Assembly: GCA_002746305.1 (NCBI GenBank)
Contig: NVWV01000003.1
Coordinates: forward strand, 15,999-79,998
Direction of reading: 5' to 3'
Origin: Bacteroidota bacterium
Lineage (GTDB): Bacteria; Bacteroidota; Bacteroidia; NS11-12g; UBA9320
Length of the DNA stretch: 64,000 bases
Shown here: positions 36,711 to 48,007 of the stretch, piece by piece
Numbering within the stretch: the stretch's first letter is position 1
How the letters are laid out: the number at the start of each line of letters is the position of its first letter
Translations under genes and position numbers: made by a program
The notes under the pieces: model-generated
Databases searched by the model: none
What the model was told of the DNA's origin: nothing
What the model saw: only the letters and a program-made list of their open reading frames with translations

Positions 36711-39700
36711 ATGAAGACTCAGATTTTTAAGAAAACAATATGCAGTATTCACTTTGTGATGCTGGCACTAACACTTTTCAGTTTCTCAACATCCCAAGCT
36801 GGGATTGAGCCTGAAATTAAAGAATATATAACAGGGGATTCTTTCAGTTATTTTAATTCTGAGGTCATTGTCTTTGATAATAAAAGCTATGATGCTTCAG
36901 GAAGTGCCGTTGGCAGTTATTCGAGTTACGGATATAAAGAATATCAGATTCAAAATACCGCATATCTTGAACTAAATGAGTACCTTGACTCTTGTTATTT
37001 AGACACATTTTCTATTTCAGTTCAACTTAAAATTGAATACAAAGACATAAATGGGAATCTAATAACCGACACAGCAGAACTCACCATAAACTATGACACC
37101 TCACTTCTAAATCGAAACACAGAGATAAGTAGTTATACCTTCAATGGAGGATTGTGGAGTAAGGTTACCATTTTAAGCATTTCCAATACTTCGTTTCAAA
37201 ATTACATCAAAGTAGGGCAGACCTTAACCATAGAACGCTATAGAGATATTGCCACAACTGCAATTGTGTTCAATACTATTTCGGTTATCACATCAACGGA
37301 TGAAGCTAAGTTTAGTTGGAATACCATAGACGGAGCAGAAGAATATGATTTTGAGTGGATGTGGGTAGATGGCTATACGCCAACTGGGCTAAAAAGTTCT
37401 GCAGATATTGACATTGATTTTAGAAACAATGCAACGCGAGTAACAACTACCAGTTCAAGCTATACTATCTCGAGTGCATACGAGATGGGATATATTGTTG
37501 CACGGGTGCGTCCTGTTGGAAGAAATAAAGATAAAATCAAGCAAATTACCAATGGGGATTGGTCATTGGGGACCTCCAATACTTCCCTCACGGCCTTTTC
37601 CGAAAACAGTGACTATATCAAAACTTTGGCAACAGGCAGTTCCTTTAAGACCCTCAACGATGAAATGAATTGGCAGTATGTTGCCACTTTTGCTGAATCT
37701 GGTAAACGTAAAGAAGTAGTTTCTTACTATGATGGAAGCTTGAGAAATAGACAATCTGTAACTCGGATTTCTACAGGAATGCATGCTGTGGTTGGTGAAA
37801 CCATTTATGATTTTGAAGGGAGACCTTCAGTAAACATTTTACCTGTGCCTGCTTTTGATAGCAAACTGGGTTTTCATGCTGCATTTAATATCAGTCAAGC
37901 AACGGATAAGACCTATAACAAAAAGGATTTTGACAGTAGTCCTACAACTATATGTCAAGCTGATGTGGCAGTATTAAAGAACAGCTCAGGTGCTTCAAAA
38001 TACTATTCTAGCAATAATCCCAATATTGCCAATCGAGCAGATGGACATATTCCAGATGCGGAAGGCTTCCCCATGACTGTTACCGAGTACATGCCAGATG
38101 GGACTGGAAGAATAAAAAGACAAGGTGGAGTTGGCTCCAATCATCAGTTGGGCTCCAATCATGAAACCAAGTATTACTATGCTACACCAGGAGCTCAGGA
38201 ATTATATAGGCTCTTCGGTAATGCCGTTGGAGATAGTACTCACTATCAAAAAGAAATGGTTTTAGACCCCAATGGCCAAGCAAGTGTATCCTACAAAGAT
38301 CTTTCTGGAAAGGTGATTGCCACAGCACTTGGAGGTAATAGCCCCGATTCTATGGCCGCTCTAGGTTCTGGGGACACCGCAGAAACTGTATTGTACGCTA
38401 GTCTTCCTTCAGTATACAGCCCAACAAGTAACGAAATTTGGATGTCAAAAGATATCATTGTATCTAGTCAGAACACCAAACATGAAATCAGCTACTCTGT
38501 TGAAATTCCACGTCTTTCTTTTGATTCAATGCCTGACATTTGTTTCGATTGTGTTTATGAACTTGAGATAAGCCTTAAAGATGACTGTGGGTTAGAGCTA
38601 CTTGATGGAGACGCATCGGAGGCCGGAAATCAACCCATCATTCGAACATTAGGAAAGGTGAATCAAGATTTTGATACGATATGCGAAGATTCTCTTTTGA
38701 GATATGCTTTCTATCTGGATAGCACATTAAACAATGACTCTGCGTTAACTGTATTCTTGGACCAAGGTAAATATACTCTATTCAAGACTTTACGTATAAG
38801 CAATGCTGCGTATGAATTTTATTACGATCGATTCATAACTTCTGACCAAGTGAAGACATTTTCTGATTTTGAAAATGACATGTTGGCTTTAGAGGATACG
38901 TTAAATTGTGATTTTGATTGCGATGAATGTGAACAGAACCTAGGAACCTACAGCACATATTTAACACAACGGTATTCGGATCTACTTTCTGCGGGAATAG
39001 ATAGTGCTACAATAGAACTTGCTGCGGAAGGGGAGTATGATGCTTTGCAAAAAGAGTGCATTGCACTCTGTGCAGACACCTCTGGATCATGCATGGTATA
39101 CTATCTTACTTGCTTATATGATATGGAAATTGGCGGACAATATGCCGAGTATACCATAGATTCAATAACCGGAGAAATTACTTCTGCATCTGGTTTATTA
39201 GATATAAGCAGAACGGGTTTCTTAAATGCCAACTATAAAGAATATAAAAATGTGTCCAACTTATGGGTGTCACTTGATTATCTAGATGCGGATGGCAACT
39301 CAATATCTGTTGATATTGATGGGGTGGATTATTCACCCAATGAATTATCACTCAAAGACTACATTTACTATTTCGAAGATACTTGGTTGCCTACAATTGT
39401 TCAATTCCACCCAGAATTTTGTAGATATACTACTTGCAGAGATAATGAGGCTAGTTTTGATTATGATCAGGCCATGTTGGCCATTGACAACTACAAGGAT
39501 GCCTTTAAATTGGGATATTTAGATCCCCTTGCTCAGGATGCAACCATTCCTACTCTCGAAGATCCGTATTTTAGTGCGAACGATTCAGCTAAAAGTACTT
39601 TCCTAGCCAATTATGTTAATTCATACGTTGAGTTTATCCCAAGTTGTGGGAGTAAATCGATACTTGAAATAGCATTATTAACCTTTTATTCTACCGGTGA

Positions 39701-42700
39701 CTTCGCAAATTGTACTGAGATGAATGACTGGCTTACTGCTTTTGACATGACCGATACCACAGTGCTTTGTGATGACCGCTCTGATGCTGCATGGGAAATG
39801 TTTAAGGCTGTTTATATCACTCAAAAACAAAAATATTTTGAAAGCAATAGTGTAACCTGTACTCCCACTATTCCAGATCCATATACACTAAGGTTTACAG
39901 CTTTGGATGATATAGCTTCTGAGGTGGATGTAGACGATACAGAAACGGATGGGGATGTTATAGGAGATACCGCCAATACAAGGGTAATGACACAATGTGA
40001 TATCTCATGTGATGGTCAAGCCTCTTACTGGTTAGAAAAACTGGGTGGATGTAATCTGGATAGTATTACCAAAGCAAATCTTATAGATACCTTCAAAGTA
40101 ATTTGTAAGAACGGCTGCGATCCTGAACACCCTTGGGGTGCTTTTGATTACCCCACTTCGATAGACCAACGCTTTGGAACGCAATTTTATTCGTTCGAAG
40201 ATGCATTCAATGCTATGGTTCCTTTTGAAGACAGACAGGATGGAAAATGCAACGTATGGAATATTGCTTCACCAAAAGGATATTCTAGTAACATTTATAA
40301 CGCAAATGGAATGAATGATTCTTGTATTATAAATGGATCAACAGATACGTGTTACACCACAGGTTCAGATGCTTTTAAAGGATTCAATACTGCAACTTCT
40401 GCAGTGTTAGGTTCGGATGGTTGTGAGGACTGTATAAGCTGCAATGAATACATAACGGTATTGGGTCTTTTTGATTCCACGTTTGCGGATATATATCCTG
40501 ACACCTTAGATAATTTTTATGCTCTAAAGACGAACTTCCTTAACAATAAGTTGGGATTCAATTTAACCTATTGGGATTATGAAGACTTTGAAAATGATTG
40601 CTACTTATGTGATTCCACCATTGATGGAGATTCTACTTCCTTCATCTATGCTGCATTGGACATCATAGATGAATTAATTCAAGACTCCTTGCTGTATCGA
40701 AACTATGAATTCAACGGATACTTGTATTGCAACAATTCCACACAGGATGTAATTCCTGGATATGATAGTGTAGCTATTTTAAATACATTTAATAGCACTG
40801 CGGGATACCCTGAATATATTGACTTGTTTCAAATTTCAAACCCCGTATCCAAGGGCATAACATGGGGAGGCTACCCCAATACCTATGCTGATTTATCGTG
40901 TAATTTAAATTACTACCAAGGTTTTTATAGAAAACCTAGTACATCCTATGTATTCATTTCTGGGAGTGTTGTTACTGGCATAAATGATGGGACCTCCAAA
41001 TTAACATTGGACCTTAATGAAACGTCTTATGTTTACGAAATAAGTTCTGGAACATATAAATCTTTAGATGATTCCATTCTCTTTAACAATTACTATAATT
41101 CCAACAATCCCTTCAATAAAATATATGTAAAGAGCTATCACAATAATTACAATGAAGATGCCAGTTTTAGTTCTACTGTCGGTGACAAGCTATTTGACTT
41201 GTCTAAGTATTCACAAAATGGAGGTACGCTCACAGGATTATACACCTCAATATTATACGATAGAAACTACTATCGTATATCCCCAAGATTTGAAATTGAT
41301 GGAACTGAGACTGATAACCCATGTGAAATAAATATCAATGTGGAAGGTCTTCTTATTCAAAATATTTTGGAGGTCCTATCTAGTCAGACCATTGATAGAA
41401 ATTCATTCAATGCTACTATTAAGTACATTGATATATACGGTGACTTAGATACTGCCGACATAGTAATTGGTACAACTTGTAATTATTTAAGTTGTCCTCT
41501 TGATGATACTATCTCCTTATGTAATAGACCTTATGGGACTATTGACCTTGTAATACCTCCTCCGTGTATAACGTGGAAAAGAATGCGTGCAGGAACTTAT
41601 GCTTCTATTGCTCATAAAAACTACCTAGACTCACTTAAACTGGCGTTTAAGGATGAATATTACGGAACGTGTCTTGAGGCCAAGGATACGGTTGATTTAC
41701 AGTATGAAATTAAAGAATATCACTACACGCTTTACTATTATGACCAAGCAGGAAATCTAATTCAAACTGTTCCTCCAGCAGGAGTGGATGTCATCACCAG
41801 TCAGGTTACTTTACAAAATATAGCAAAAGCTAAAAAAGGCTTGATCGATCCAATTTATCCTAACCACAGCCTTGTAACACGATATCAATACAATAGTCTC
41901 AATGAAGTACGGTGGCAAAAGACCCCTGATGGAGGCATTTCTGAATTTTGGTACGATAGGCTCGGTAGAATGGCGGTTAGTCAAAATGCTCAACAAGCAG
42001 ATCAATCACCATTGGACTACAGTTATACTTTATACGATAGCTTGGGAAGAATATCTGAAGTTGGACAACTTTCTCAACAGATTGCCATATCAAAGACCAC
42101 TGCATTTGACAATGCAAGTCTAGAATCATGGTTAGATGACGGGTCGAAACAGCAAATTACCCGAACATGGTATGATACCTCACCGTTTGGTTTGTATGTC
42201 AAAGGTTTTAGTCAAGATAATCTAAGAGGCAGAGTTGTAAGCATGGCATACTATGAACGAGATGACTACTTGTATAAACATGCCATTCATTATAGTTATG
42301 ACATTCACGGAAACGTTAAAATTTTAGATCGAGAAAACACGTATTTACGAGATGTTCTTCAGGACCATAAGTTAATTATGTACGACTATGATTTGGTAAG
42401 CGGAAATGTAAACACCGTTTATTATCAACGTGGAATGGACGATCAATTTACACATAGATACTTATACGATGCGGATAACAGATTGACAACCGTATTCACT
42501 TCTTCTGACAATATACATTGGGATCAAGATGCATCCTATTATTACTACCTGCATGGTCCACTTAAACGAGTAGAAATCGGAGGGTTGAAAGTCCAAGGCA
42601 TGGACTATTCGTACACTTTACATGGATGGTTAAAAGGAGTAAATAGTAACAGTAAGCATCAGCAAAGAGATATAGGCCAAGACGGATACGGATCTGGTAA

Positions 42701-45700
42701 CAATGCTAAAGTAGCAAGAGATGTATTTGGATACAGTCTTCATTACTATAAGGAGGATTATACACCTATTAACAGCTGGAATACTACCGATAAATCCAAC
42801 TACTTTTTGATGGAAGAGACTGCCACCAGTGGTTTTAACAATCACGTAAAAGAACTGTACAATGGTAACATAAGCAGAATGGTTACCGCTTTGGATAAGC
42901 TTGGAACTACCTCCATAGGTAAGGCATACGAATACGATCAATTGAATAGAATCAGTAAATCATTCACCTTTACCAACTATGTAAACAATGTTTGGCAAAA
43001 TGGAGCAGCAAATTCAGACTTTTACAGTGACTATTCTTACGATGCCAATGGGAATCTCCTGACCCTAAACAGAAATGCTGGAAATGGTATTGCAATGGAT
43101 AGTTTGTCTTATCACTATATATCAATGTCTAATCAGTTAAGCTTTGTGGACGATGACGTGTCCAGTACCACTTTTTCGAATGATATAGATGATCAAGAAT
43201 TGGATAATTATACCTATGATAAAATAGGTAATCTAATTAGCGACGTGGCAGAAGAAATAATAGACATAGAATGGACGGTGTATGGCAAGATTAAAAGCAT
43301 TACCAGAAGCGGCTCTGCTATGCCCTTTAATCGAGGTAAAAATATCACTTACATCAATGTAGTTGGAGCCTCTGTGGAAGTAAGTACGAATGTTCTTACC
43401 CGAAATGGGTCAAATGGATACTCCAATGGAGCCCGAAGTAAAGAGCTGATATATGGAGATGGATCTATGGAATGGATATTGGGTACAGCAACAGATAATA
43501 ATTTTGTTTTTGTTGGTTTAACCTACGATGAAGGATATGGTACAGATATAGACTATTCATGGTACATCTCTCCATCAGGAATTGCCTATGCTAAACATAA
43601 AAATGCTGGTATATATACCGCAGGGACCCTTCAGGAAGGGGATGTCCTAAAAGTAGAACGTAAAGGTGAATTCATTTACTGGTATGTTAATGGGGGTCTT
43701 CCAGTAGCTCATCTAGAAGAAACCCGGAAGGATAGTGCTTTGATGATTGATCTTACGATGTACAATGCCAATACTAAAATCAATAAGTTAACCATATATG
43801 GGGCCACAGATACATCACAAACGGTGAGTAGTAAACCCAATTTGCAATTTGAATATAGTCCTGACGGTCACCGGGTAGCAAAACACGTCCTAGACCCTAC
43901 AGGAGATATAAAAAGTACATACTATGTACGAGACGCGAGTGGAAATATCATGGCAACGTACAATGCTGAAGATTCAGAACCAGACTCTTTGGATAATAAG
44001 AATGCTATGGATGTATACAATTACTTAGATAGTACATTGGTATATTCAGATGTCCTAGATTTCTTAGATAATCAAGTACAATGGAGTACTTTGGTAACTA
44101 CCACCTTTGTAGATTCATTAGCCGGAGAGTTGGACTCGACATCTAATCAACTTAACTTGGTTAACTACTTTGCAAGCACTTTTTATCTGAGCGATAATAC
44201 TGTTTTTGATGCATTGTTAGATAATCAAATCACTGCAAATGAAATGATTCTAGCTTTTAGAGCTGCTGGATATAATGATGAGTGGATAGTTAGTAACATT
44301 TGCAATAATGGCTGTCAGGATTCTTTATTGGATGCTATGATGACATATGATTATGCTCAGTTTCTTACAATACTAGAGCAAACGGATTTACCACGATTCG
44401 ACCATTTGGTGACCACACTTTCCATAGACACTTTATTAAGCGTTCCCGATAAAGTAACCAACATAATTTTGTTGAGTTCTATTGCAAATACAACCAACCT
44501 ATTAAGTGTTTACAGTCATGACTGTAGTGTATATAGTATCATCTACAGCAGTTTGGTTCTCCCTAATTCTGCTCCTTCTCTTGCTTTGTTAGGTTCCGTT
44601 GGAGGTATAAAGACATGTCTTAGGTCTGCATTACAAGATGATGCTTTATTGGGTACAATTTTAATGACTCACCTGACCAATTCAGTAATGTGGGATCGAA
44701 TATTGGCTCTGAATATTAATACGCTTACATTCTATGTTTCGGACATAAGCAATACATTTCGTTCTCAGTTTTTAGTAAGAAGTTTGGAACTCTTACAAGA
44801 CCCAGTACTAATGAAACAGGGTGTTTCTGGAATTGAAAACAAAGAATTGGAAACATGGTTGACCTTTGTAAAAACATCCTTTGACAGATCATATTATGAT
44901 CAATTAGTTCTTGCACTTTTTGGAGACCTTGGATTAGAGGATTGGCTGTATAAACTAAATGAACATCATATATATGGATCGTCCAGACTTGGAGTTGTAG
45001 AGAATAATTTACTCCTTGCGTCTAAAGCAAGTAACAGAACAGAGGTTAAAGTTTATAAATATGTGGATGATATTATAGAAAATAACCAGATAGACTTTAC
45101 ACATATCGCTTTTGATCAAAACACGGTACAAACGGATACGGGTAGTATATTGACCTTAGCCTCTTCACTTGATAATGGAGGGAATGCTCAGGAATTTGTA
45201 TATGGTGACTGTAAAGCTGAGGTCTACATAAATTCTAATAACCTAAACGAAATAACGTATACAGGACTCAGTTCGCAAAGTTTCGCTGGAATAGAAACTG
45301 GGATGGATTACTTCATGTTATTCCGTTTCTCAGATCCAAATTATTTGTATCATCATCCCAATTATGGTTATAATCTAACTTCTTCCATTCCAAAACAAAG
45401 CGGAGATATCATGGGAGTTGAAAGAAAGGGTAATTGGATTTATTATTATATCCTCAGAAATGGCACACGTATGGATATCGCTTCTATCTTGGAAACAACG
45501 CAAAATATGCCTTTGACAATGGTCTATCAAAGTTATCGAACTAATGCAGTCATTGCTCCTAAGTTCTATAAAAATACAAATGTAGAATACGTACTAATGA
45601 ACGAAGGAAGCAAGGTACGAAGCTTTTATAGAGGTCAGAAACGTTACGAGTTCTCCAACCATTTGGGTAATGTATTGGCTGTAGTCACAGACAGACGAAT

Positions 45701-48005
45701 CCAATCTTGCCTTGTAGGTGAAGTAGCACATTACAAAGCACAGGTAGTTTCTCTGAGTGATTACTACCCCTTTGGAATGCAAATAAAAGAACGTAATTGG
45801 AATGCAATAGTGTCATCCAATGAAGATTACATAAAGAGTACACCTACCTCATTTACACTGGTTTCTTGGACCAATAAATTAAATGATTTAGGAGATGGTG
45901 AATATGAAGTATTGAGCACCGATAATTGGGAGGCTACAGGAGCATCTTCTGAGGATTTCTACGGAGATTGTAGAGTGGAGTATGAGGTTAATTCCAATGG
46001 TCAGACTGATGACGATGCCTTTATTGGCTTGACCTATCAACAACCCAATGGTTGGTATGGTTACATTGACTACAGAATTAAATATAATTCAACGACAGGA
46101 GAATATAGCTATGGCGTAATAGGAACTTCAGGACTAACCAGTACATCTGTATACAGTCAAACTGGAGATAAAATGACCGTAGAGCGAGATGGAGAGGTAA
46201 TCTACCTATATATTTTGCGGGCAGATGAGACGAAAGTATTTTTGCAAACAGTCACTGAAAATAGTCCAGGATCTCCAGTACATCCAGCATTCGTAGGTTA
46301 CCATAATGGAACGATACTCAAGGTTAATTTCTTCTTGATGGAAGACATTTCTATAATGATCGATGAAAATATTGATCTGGTATCCTTAAACACTGCCTTA
46401 TGTCAACAGTTGTCAGACGGCACGATATCCATAGGAAGTACAGGATCATTTACCGGAGGGTCATCCAAACAGCAAATGAAAACCAATGGTAAGGTAAAGT
46501 GGAGGTTAGACAATGTCTCTTCTAGTGAGTATACAATGGTCGGCTTGTCCTATTCTGAAAATGGAGTTTCTACCGAATCTATCAATTATGGCATCTATCA
46601 CGACTACACTTTGTATACAGACTACAGGGTGTATGAGAACGGAAATGCAGTAACTGCAACCTCCGTAACCAAACAAAATGGAGATACGGCTGTCATAGAG
46701 AGGTTAGATGGGACCATCTTTTATTATATATTGCGTTCGGATGGAACACGTATTGAACTTACAAATACCCCAGAAAGCTCACCGTCTCAACCGATGGTAG
46801 TAGATTTTTCTTCCAAGGGATCTGGTCATATTTTGGATATTCAAATGTCCAGAATACAAATACAACACTTTAACTACCGCTTCGGTTTCAACGGTCAAGA
46901 GTCTGACCCCATGATAAACGGTGAAGGTAACTCGTATGCCTTTAAGTACCGTATCCACGACACTAGGTTGGGTAGATTCTTGAGTGTAGACCCAATGTCG
47001 GCATCATATGCATCCAATAGTACTTATGCATTTGCAGAAAATAGAGTCATGGACGGAGTTGATTTAGAAGGCTTGGAATGGTTGGACTCTGATCAAGCTT
47101 TTGTCCTACAAACAGATGGATTTTCTATAAATATCGCATATAAAAAAATAGATGCACTTGGTACAGCATTGTTTCATTCCTGTAATGCGTTTGTAAATCC
47201 TAATCAATATAGAGGCTCAAATAGTTCAAACATGACGAAAGTGGTAATTAATCCAACGTTAATTGTTCTAGATTTTGAGCATATAGAAGTGGAAAAGCAA
47301 GTGAATACTGGGATGAATATCAAAGAACCTAAAAAGGGTACTAGTAGAGTTATTAAAGGGTCTAAGACCTTAATGCCAGCAGTAAAAGATGGAAAGATTT
47401 CTGTTAGAGTAGTAAATGCAGCGTCAACAGGTTTGCCAGATAGGAGGTTTAAAGATAGAAGTGTTACCACTCAAGATGCTGTTGGTCTTGCTAAAACGAA
47501 AAGACTCTCAGGGATTATGGCAGTTGCAAAAACTCTTAAACTTACTGTTACATTAGGACAGCAAGTAAACTTGGTCAGCGATTATAATAAAGTTTATGAT
47601 CAACTCATTGTAATTCAAAGTGCTTTGGCTTCTTTAAATGAAGCTGCTGAAAATGGAATAATTAGCCTAGAGGGAATAGATAAAGATGAATTTGCAGAAA
47701 TGGTTGAAGTTATGATGACCGGTAAATCTTCAGCAGACTGGGGTGTTCTTAAAACCGACAAACCAGGGGTCTATAGCTCGATGAATAGGGCTTATGAAAA
47801 TGCATGGAAGGTGATCGAGTATGCTGCTATGGATCCAAAGTCCAAAGCTGAACGAGCTGAGGCCCAAAGTGCAACTGTTGATCAGAGTGATCCAGCAGCG
47901 GTTGAGGAGTTCAATGTTGAGGGATTCAATAGTGGGATAGACAATATTCTTAATAGACAACAGGATGCAACAGCTCCTACTAATACAACTTATAGGATAC
48001 ATTAG
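36711..48005 (+). CDS. giant RHS-repeat protein with lectin-like insertions and novel C-terminal tail, 3764 aa
   Basis: Signal peptide to about TSQAG. Residues about 320-400 hold the conserved Bacteroidota RHS-protein opening (GKRKEVVSYYDGSLRNRQSV, VVGETIYDFEGRPS). A Cys-rich region follows (about 600-1650), then YD repeats (about 1680-2200; YDQAGNLIQTVPPAGV, DRLGRM, YDIHGNVK). A lectin-like domain of about 150 residues occurs four times (about 2208-2366, 2806-2963, 3046-3210, 3221-3383), and a helical block fills 2440-2740. The RHS core end, YRFGFNGQESDP and RLGRFLSVDPM, is at 3385-3440. The last 310 residues (after VDLEGLEW) match nothing I recognise and are helix-rich, in the place where RHS proteins carry a toxin. 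A lipoprotein gene follows 2 bp later. No T9SS tail was found. Confidence 0.88.
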   Translation: MKTQIFKKTICSIHFVMLALTLFSFSTSQAGIEPEIKEYITGDSFSYFNSEVIVFDNKSYDASGSAVGSYSSYGYKEYQIQNTAYLELNEYLDSCYLDTFSISVQLKIEYKDINGNLITDTAELTINYDTSLLNRNTEISSYTFNGGLWSKVTILSISNTSFQNYIKVGQTLTIERYRDIATTAIVFNTISVITSTDEAKFSWNTIDGAEEYDFEWMWVDGYTPTGLKSSADIDIDFRNNATRVTTTSSSYTISSAYEMGYIVARVRPVGRNKDKIKQITNGDWSLGTSNTSLTAFSENSDYIKTLATGSSFKTLNDEMNWQYVATFAESGKRKEVVSYYDGSLRNRQSVTRISTGMHAVVGETIYDFEGRPSVNILPVPAFDSKLGFHAAFNISQATDKTYNKKDFDSSPTTICQADVAVLKNSSGASKYYSSNNPNIANRADGHIPDAEGFPMTVTEYMPDGTGRIKRQGGVGSNHQLGSNHETKYYYATPGAQELYRLFGNAVGDSTHYQKEMVLDPNGQASVSYKDLSGKVIATALGGNSPDSMAALGSGDTAETVLYASLPSVYSPTSNEIWMSKDIIVSSQNTKHEISYSVEIPRLSFDSMPDICFDCVYELEISLKDDCGLELLDGDASEAGNQPIIRTLGKVNQDFDTICEDSLLRYAFYLDSTLNNDSALTVFLDQGKYTLFKTLRISNAAYEFYYDRFITSDQVKTFSDFENDMLALEDTLNCDFDCDECEQNLGTYSTYLTQRYSDLLSAGIDSATIELAAEGEYDALQKECIALCADTSGSCMVYYLTCLYDMEIGGQYAEYTIDSITGEITSASGLLDISRTGFLNANYKEYKNVSNLWVSLDYLDADGNSISVDIDGVDYSPNELSLKDYIYYFEDTWLPTIVQFHPEFCRYTTCRDNEASFDYDQAMLAIDNYKDAFKLGYLDPLAQDATIPTLEDPYFSANDSAKSTFLANYVNSYVEFIPSCGSKSILEIALLTFYSTGDFANCTEMNDWLTAFDMTDTTVLCDDRSDAAWEMFKAVYITQKQKYFESNSVTCTPTIPDPYTLRFTALDDIASEVDVDDTETDGDVIGDTANTRVMTQCDISCDGQASYWLEKLGGCNLDSITKANLIDTFKVICKNGCDPEHPWGAFDYPTSIDQRFGTQFYSFEDAFNAMVPFEDRQDGKCNVWNIASPKGYSSNIYNANGMNDSCIINGSTDTCYTTGSDAFKGFNTATSAVLGSDGCEDCISCNEYITVLGLFDSTFADIYPDTLDNFYALKTNFLNNKLGFNLTYWDYEDFENDCYLCDSTIDGDSTSFIYAALDIIDELIQDSLLYRNYEFNGYLYCNNSTQDVIPGYDSVAILNTFNSTAGYPEYIDLFQISNPVSKGITWGGYPNTYADLSCNLNYYQGFYRKPSTSYVFISGSVVTGINDGTSKLTLDLNETSYVYEISSGTYKSLDDSILFNNYYNSNNPFNKIYVKSYHNNYNEDASFSSTVGDKLFDLSKYSQNGGTLTGLYTSILYDRNYYRISPRFEIDGTETDNPCEININVEGLLIQNILEVLSSQTIDRNSFNATIKYIDIYGDLDTADIVIGTTCNYLSCPLDDTISLCNRPYGTIDLVIPPPCITWKRMRAGTYASIAHKNYLDSLKLAFKDEYYGTCLEAKDTVDLQYEIKEYHYTLYYYDQAGNLIQTVPPAGVDVITSQVTLQNIAKAKKGLIDPIYPNHSLVTRYQYNSLNEVRWQKTPDGGISEFWYDRLGRMAVSQNAQQADQSPLDYSYTLYDSLGRISEVGQLSQQIAISKTTAFDNASLESWLDDGSKQQITRTWYDTSPFGLYVKGFSQDNLRGRVVSMAYYERDDYLYKHAIHYSYDIHGNVKILDRENTYLRDVLQDHKLIMYDYDLVSGNVNTVYYQRGMDDQFTHRYLYDADNRLTTVFTSSDNIHWDQDASYYYYLHGPLKRVEIGGLKVQGMDYSYTLHGWLKGVNSNSKHQQRDIGQDGYGSGNNAKVARDVFGYSLHYYKEDYTPINSWNTTDKSNYFLMEETATSGFNNHVKELYNGNISRMVTALDKLGTTSIGKAYEYDQLNRISKSFTFTNYVNNVWQNGAANSDFYSDYSYDANGNLLTLNRNAGNGIAMDSLSYHYISMSNQLSFVDDDVSSTTFSNDIDDQELDNYTYDKIGNLISDVAEEIIDIEWTVYGKIKSITRSGSAMPFNRGKNITYINVVGASVEVSTNVLTRNGSNGYSNGARSKELIYGDGSMEWILGTATDNNFVFVGLTYDEGYGTDIDYSWYISPSGIAYAKHKNAGIYTAGTLQEGDVLKVERKGEFIYWYVNGGLPVAHLEETRKDSALMIDLTMYNANTKINKLTIYGATDTSQTVSSKPNLQFEYSPDGHRVAKHVLDPTGDIKSTYYVRDASGNIMATYNAEDSEPDSLDNKNAMDVYNYLDSTLVYSDVLDFLDNQVQWSTLVTTTFVDSLAGELDSTSNQLNLVNYFASTFYLSDNTVFDALLDNQITANEMILAFRAAGYNDEWIVSNICNNGCQDSLLDAMMTYDYAQFLTILEQTDLPRFDHLVTTLSIDTLLSVPDKVTNIILLSSIANTTNLLSVYSHDCSVYSIIYSSLVLPNSAPSLALLGSVGGIKTCLRSALQDDALLGTILMTHLTNSVMWDRILALNINTLTFYVSDISNTFRSQFLVRSLELLQDPVLMKQGVSGIENKELETWLTFVKTSFDRSYYDQLVLALFGDLGLEDWLYKLNEHHIYGSSRLGVVENNLLLASKASNRTEVKVYKYVDDIIENNQIDFTHIAFDQNTVQTDTGSILTLASSLDNGGNAQEFVYGDCKAEVYINSNNLNEITYTGLSSQSFAGIETGMDYFMLFRFSDPNYLYHHPNYGYNLTSSIPKQSGDIMGVERKGNWIYYYILRNGTRMDIASILETTQNMPLTMVYQSYRTNAVIAPKFYKNTNVEYVLMNEGSKVRSFYRGQKRYEFSNHLGNVLAVVTDRRIQSCLVGEVAHYKAQVVSLSDYYPFGMQIKERNWNAIVSSNEDYIKSTPTSFTLVSWTNKLNDLGDGEYEVLSTDNWEATGASSEDFYGDCRVEYEVNSNGQTDDDAFIGLTYQQPNGWYGYIDYRIKYNSTTGEYSYGVIGTSGLTSTSVYSQTGDKMTVERDGEVIYLYILRADETKVFLQTVTENSPGSPVHPAFVGYHNGTILKVNFFLMEDISIMIDENIDLVSLNTALCQQLSDGTISIGSTGSFTGGSSKQQMKTNGKVKWRLDNVSSSEYTMVGLSYSENGVSTESINYGIYHDYTLYTDYRVYENGNAVTATSVTKQNGDTAVIERLDGTIFYYILRSDGTRIELTNTPESSPSQPMVVDFSSKGSGHILDIQMSRIQIQHFNYRFGFNGQESDPMINGEGNSYAFKYRIHDTRLGRFLSVDPMSASYASNSTYAFAENRVMDGVDLEGLEWLDSDQAFVLQTDGFSINIAYKKIDALGTALFHSCNAFVNPNQYRGSNSSNMTKVVINPTLIVLDFEHIEVEKQVNTGMNIKEPKKGTSRVIKGSKTLMPAVKDGKISVRVVNAASTGLPDRRFKDRSVTTQDAVGLAKTKRLSGIMAVAKTLKLTVTLGQQVNLVSDYNKVYDQLIVIQSALASLNEAAENGIISLEGIDKDEFAEMVEVMMTGKSSADWGVLKTDKPGVYSSMNRAYENAWKVIEYAAMDPKSKAERAEAQSATVDQSDPAAVEEFNVEGFNSGIDNILNRQQDATAPTNTTYRIH

Positions 48006-48007
48006 AT

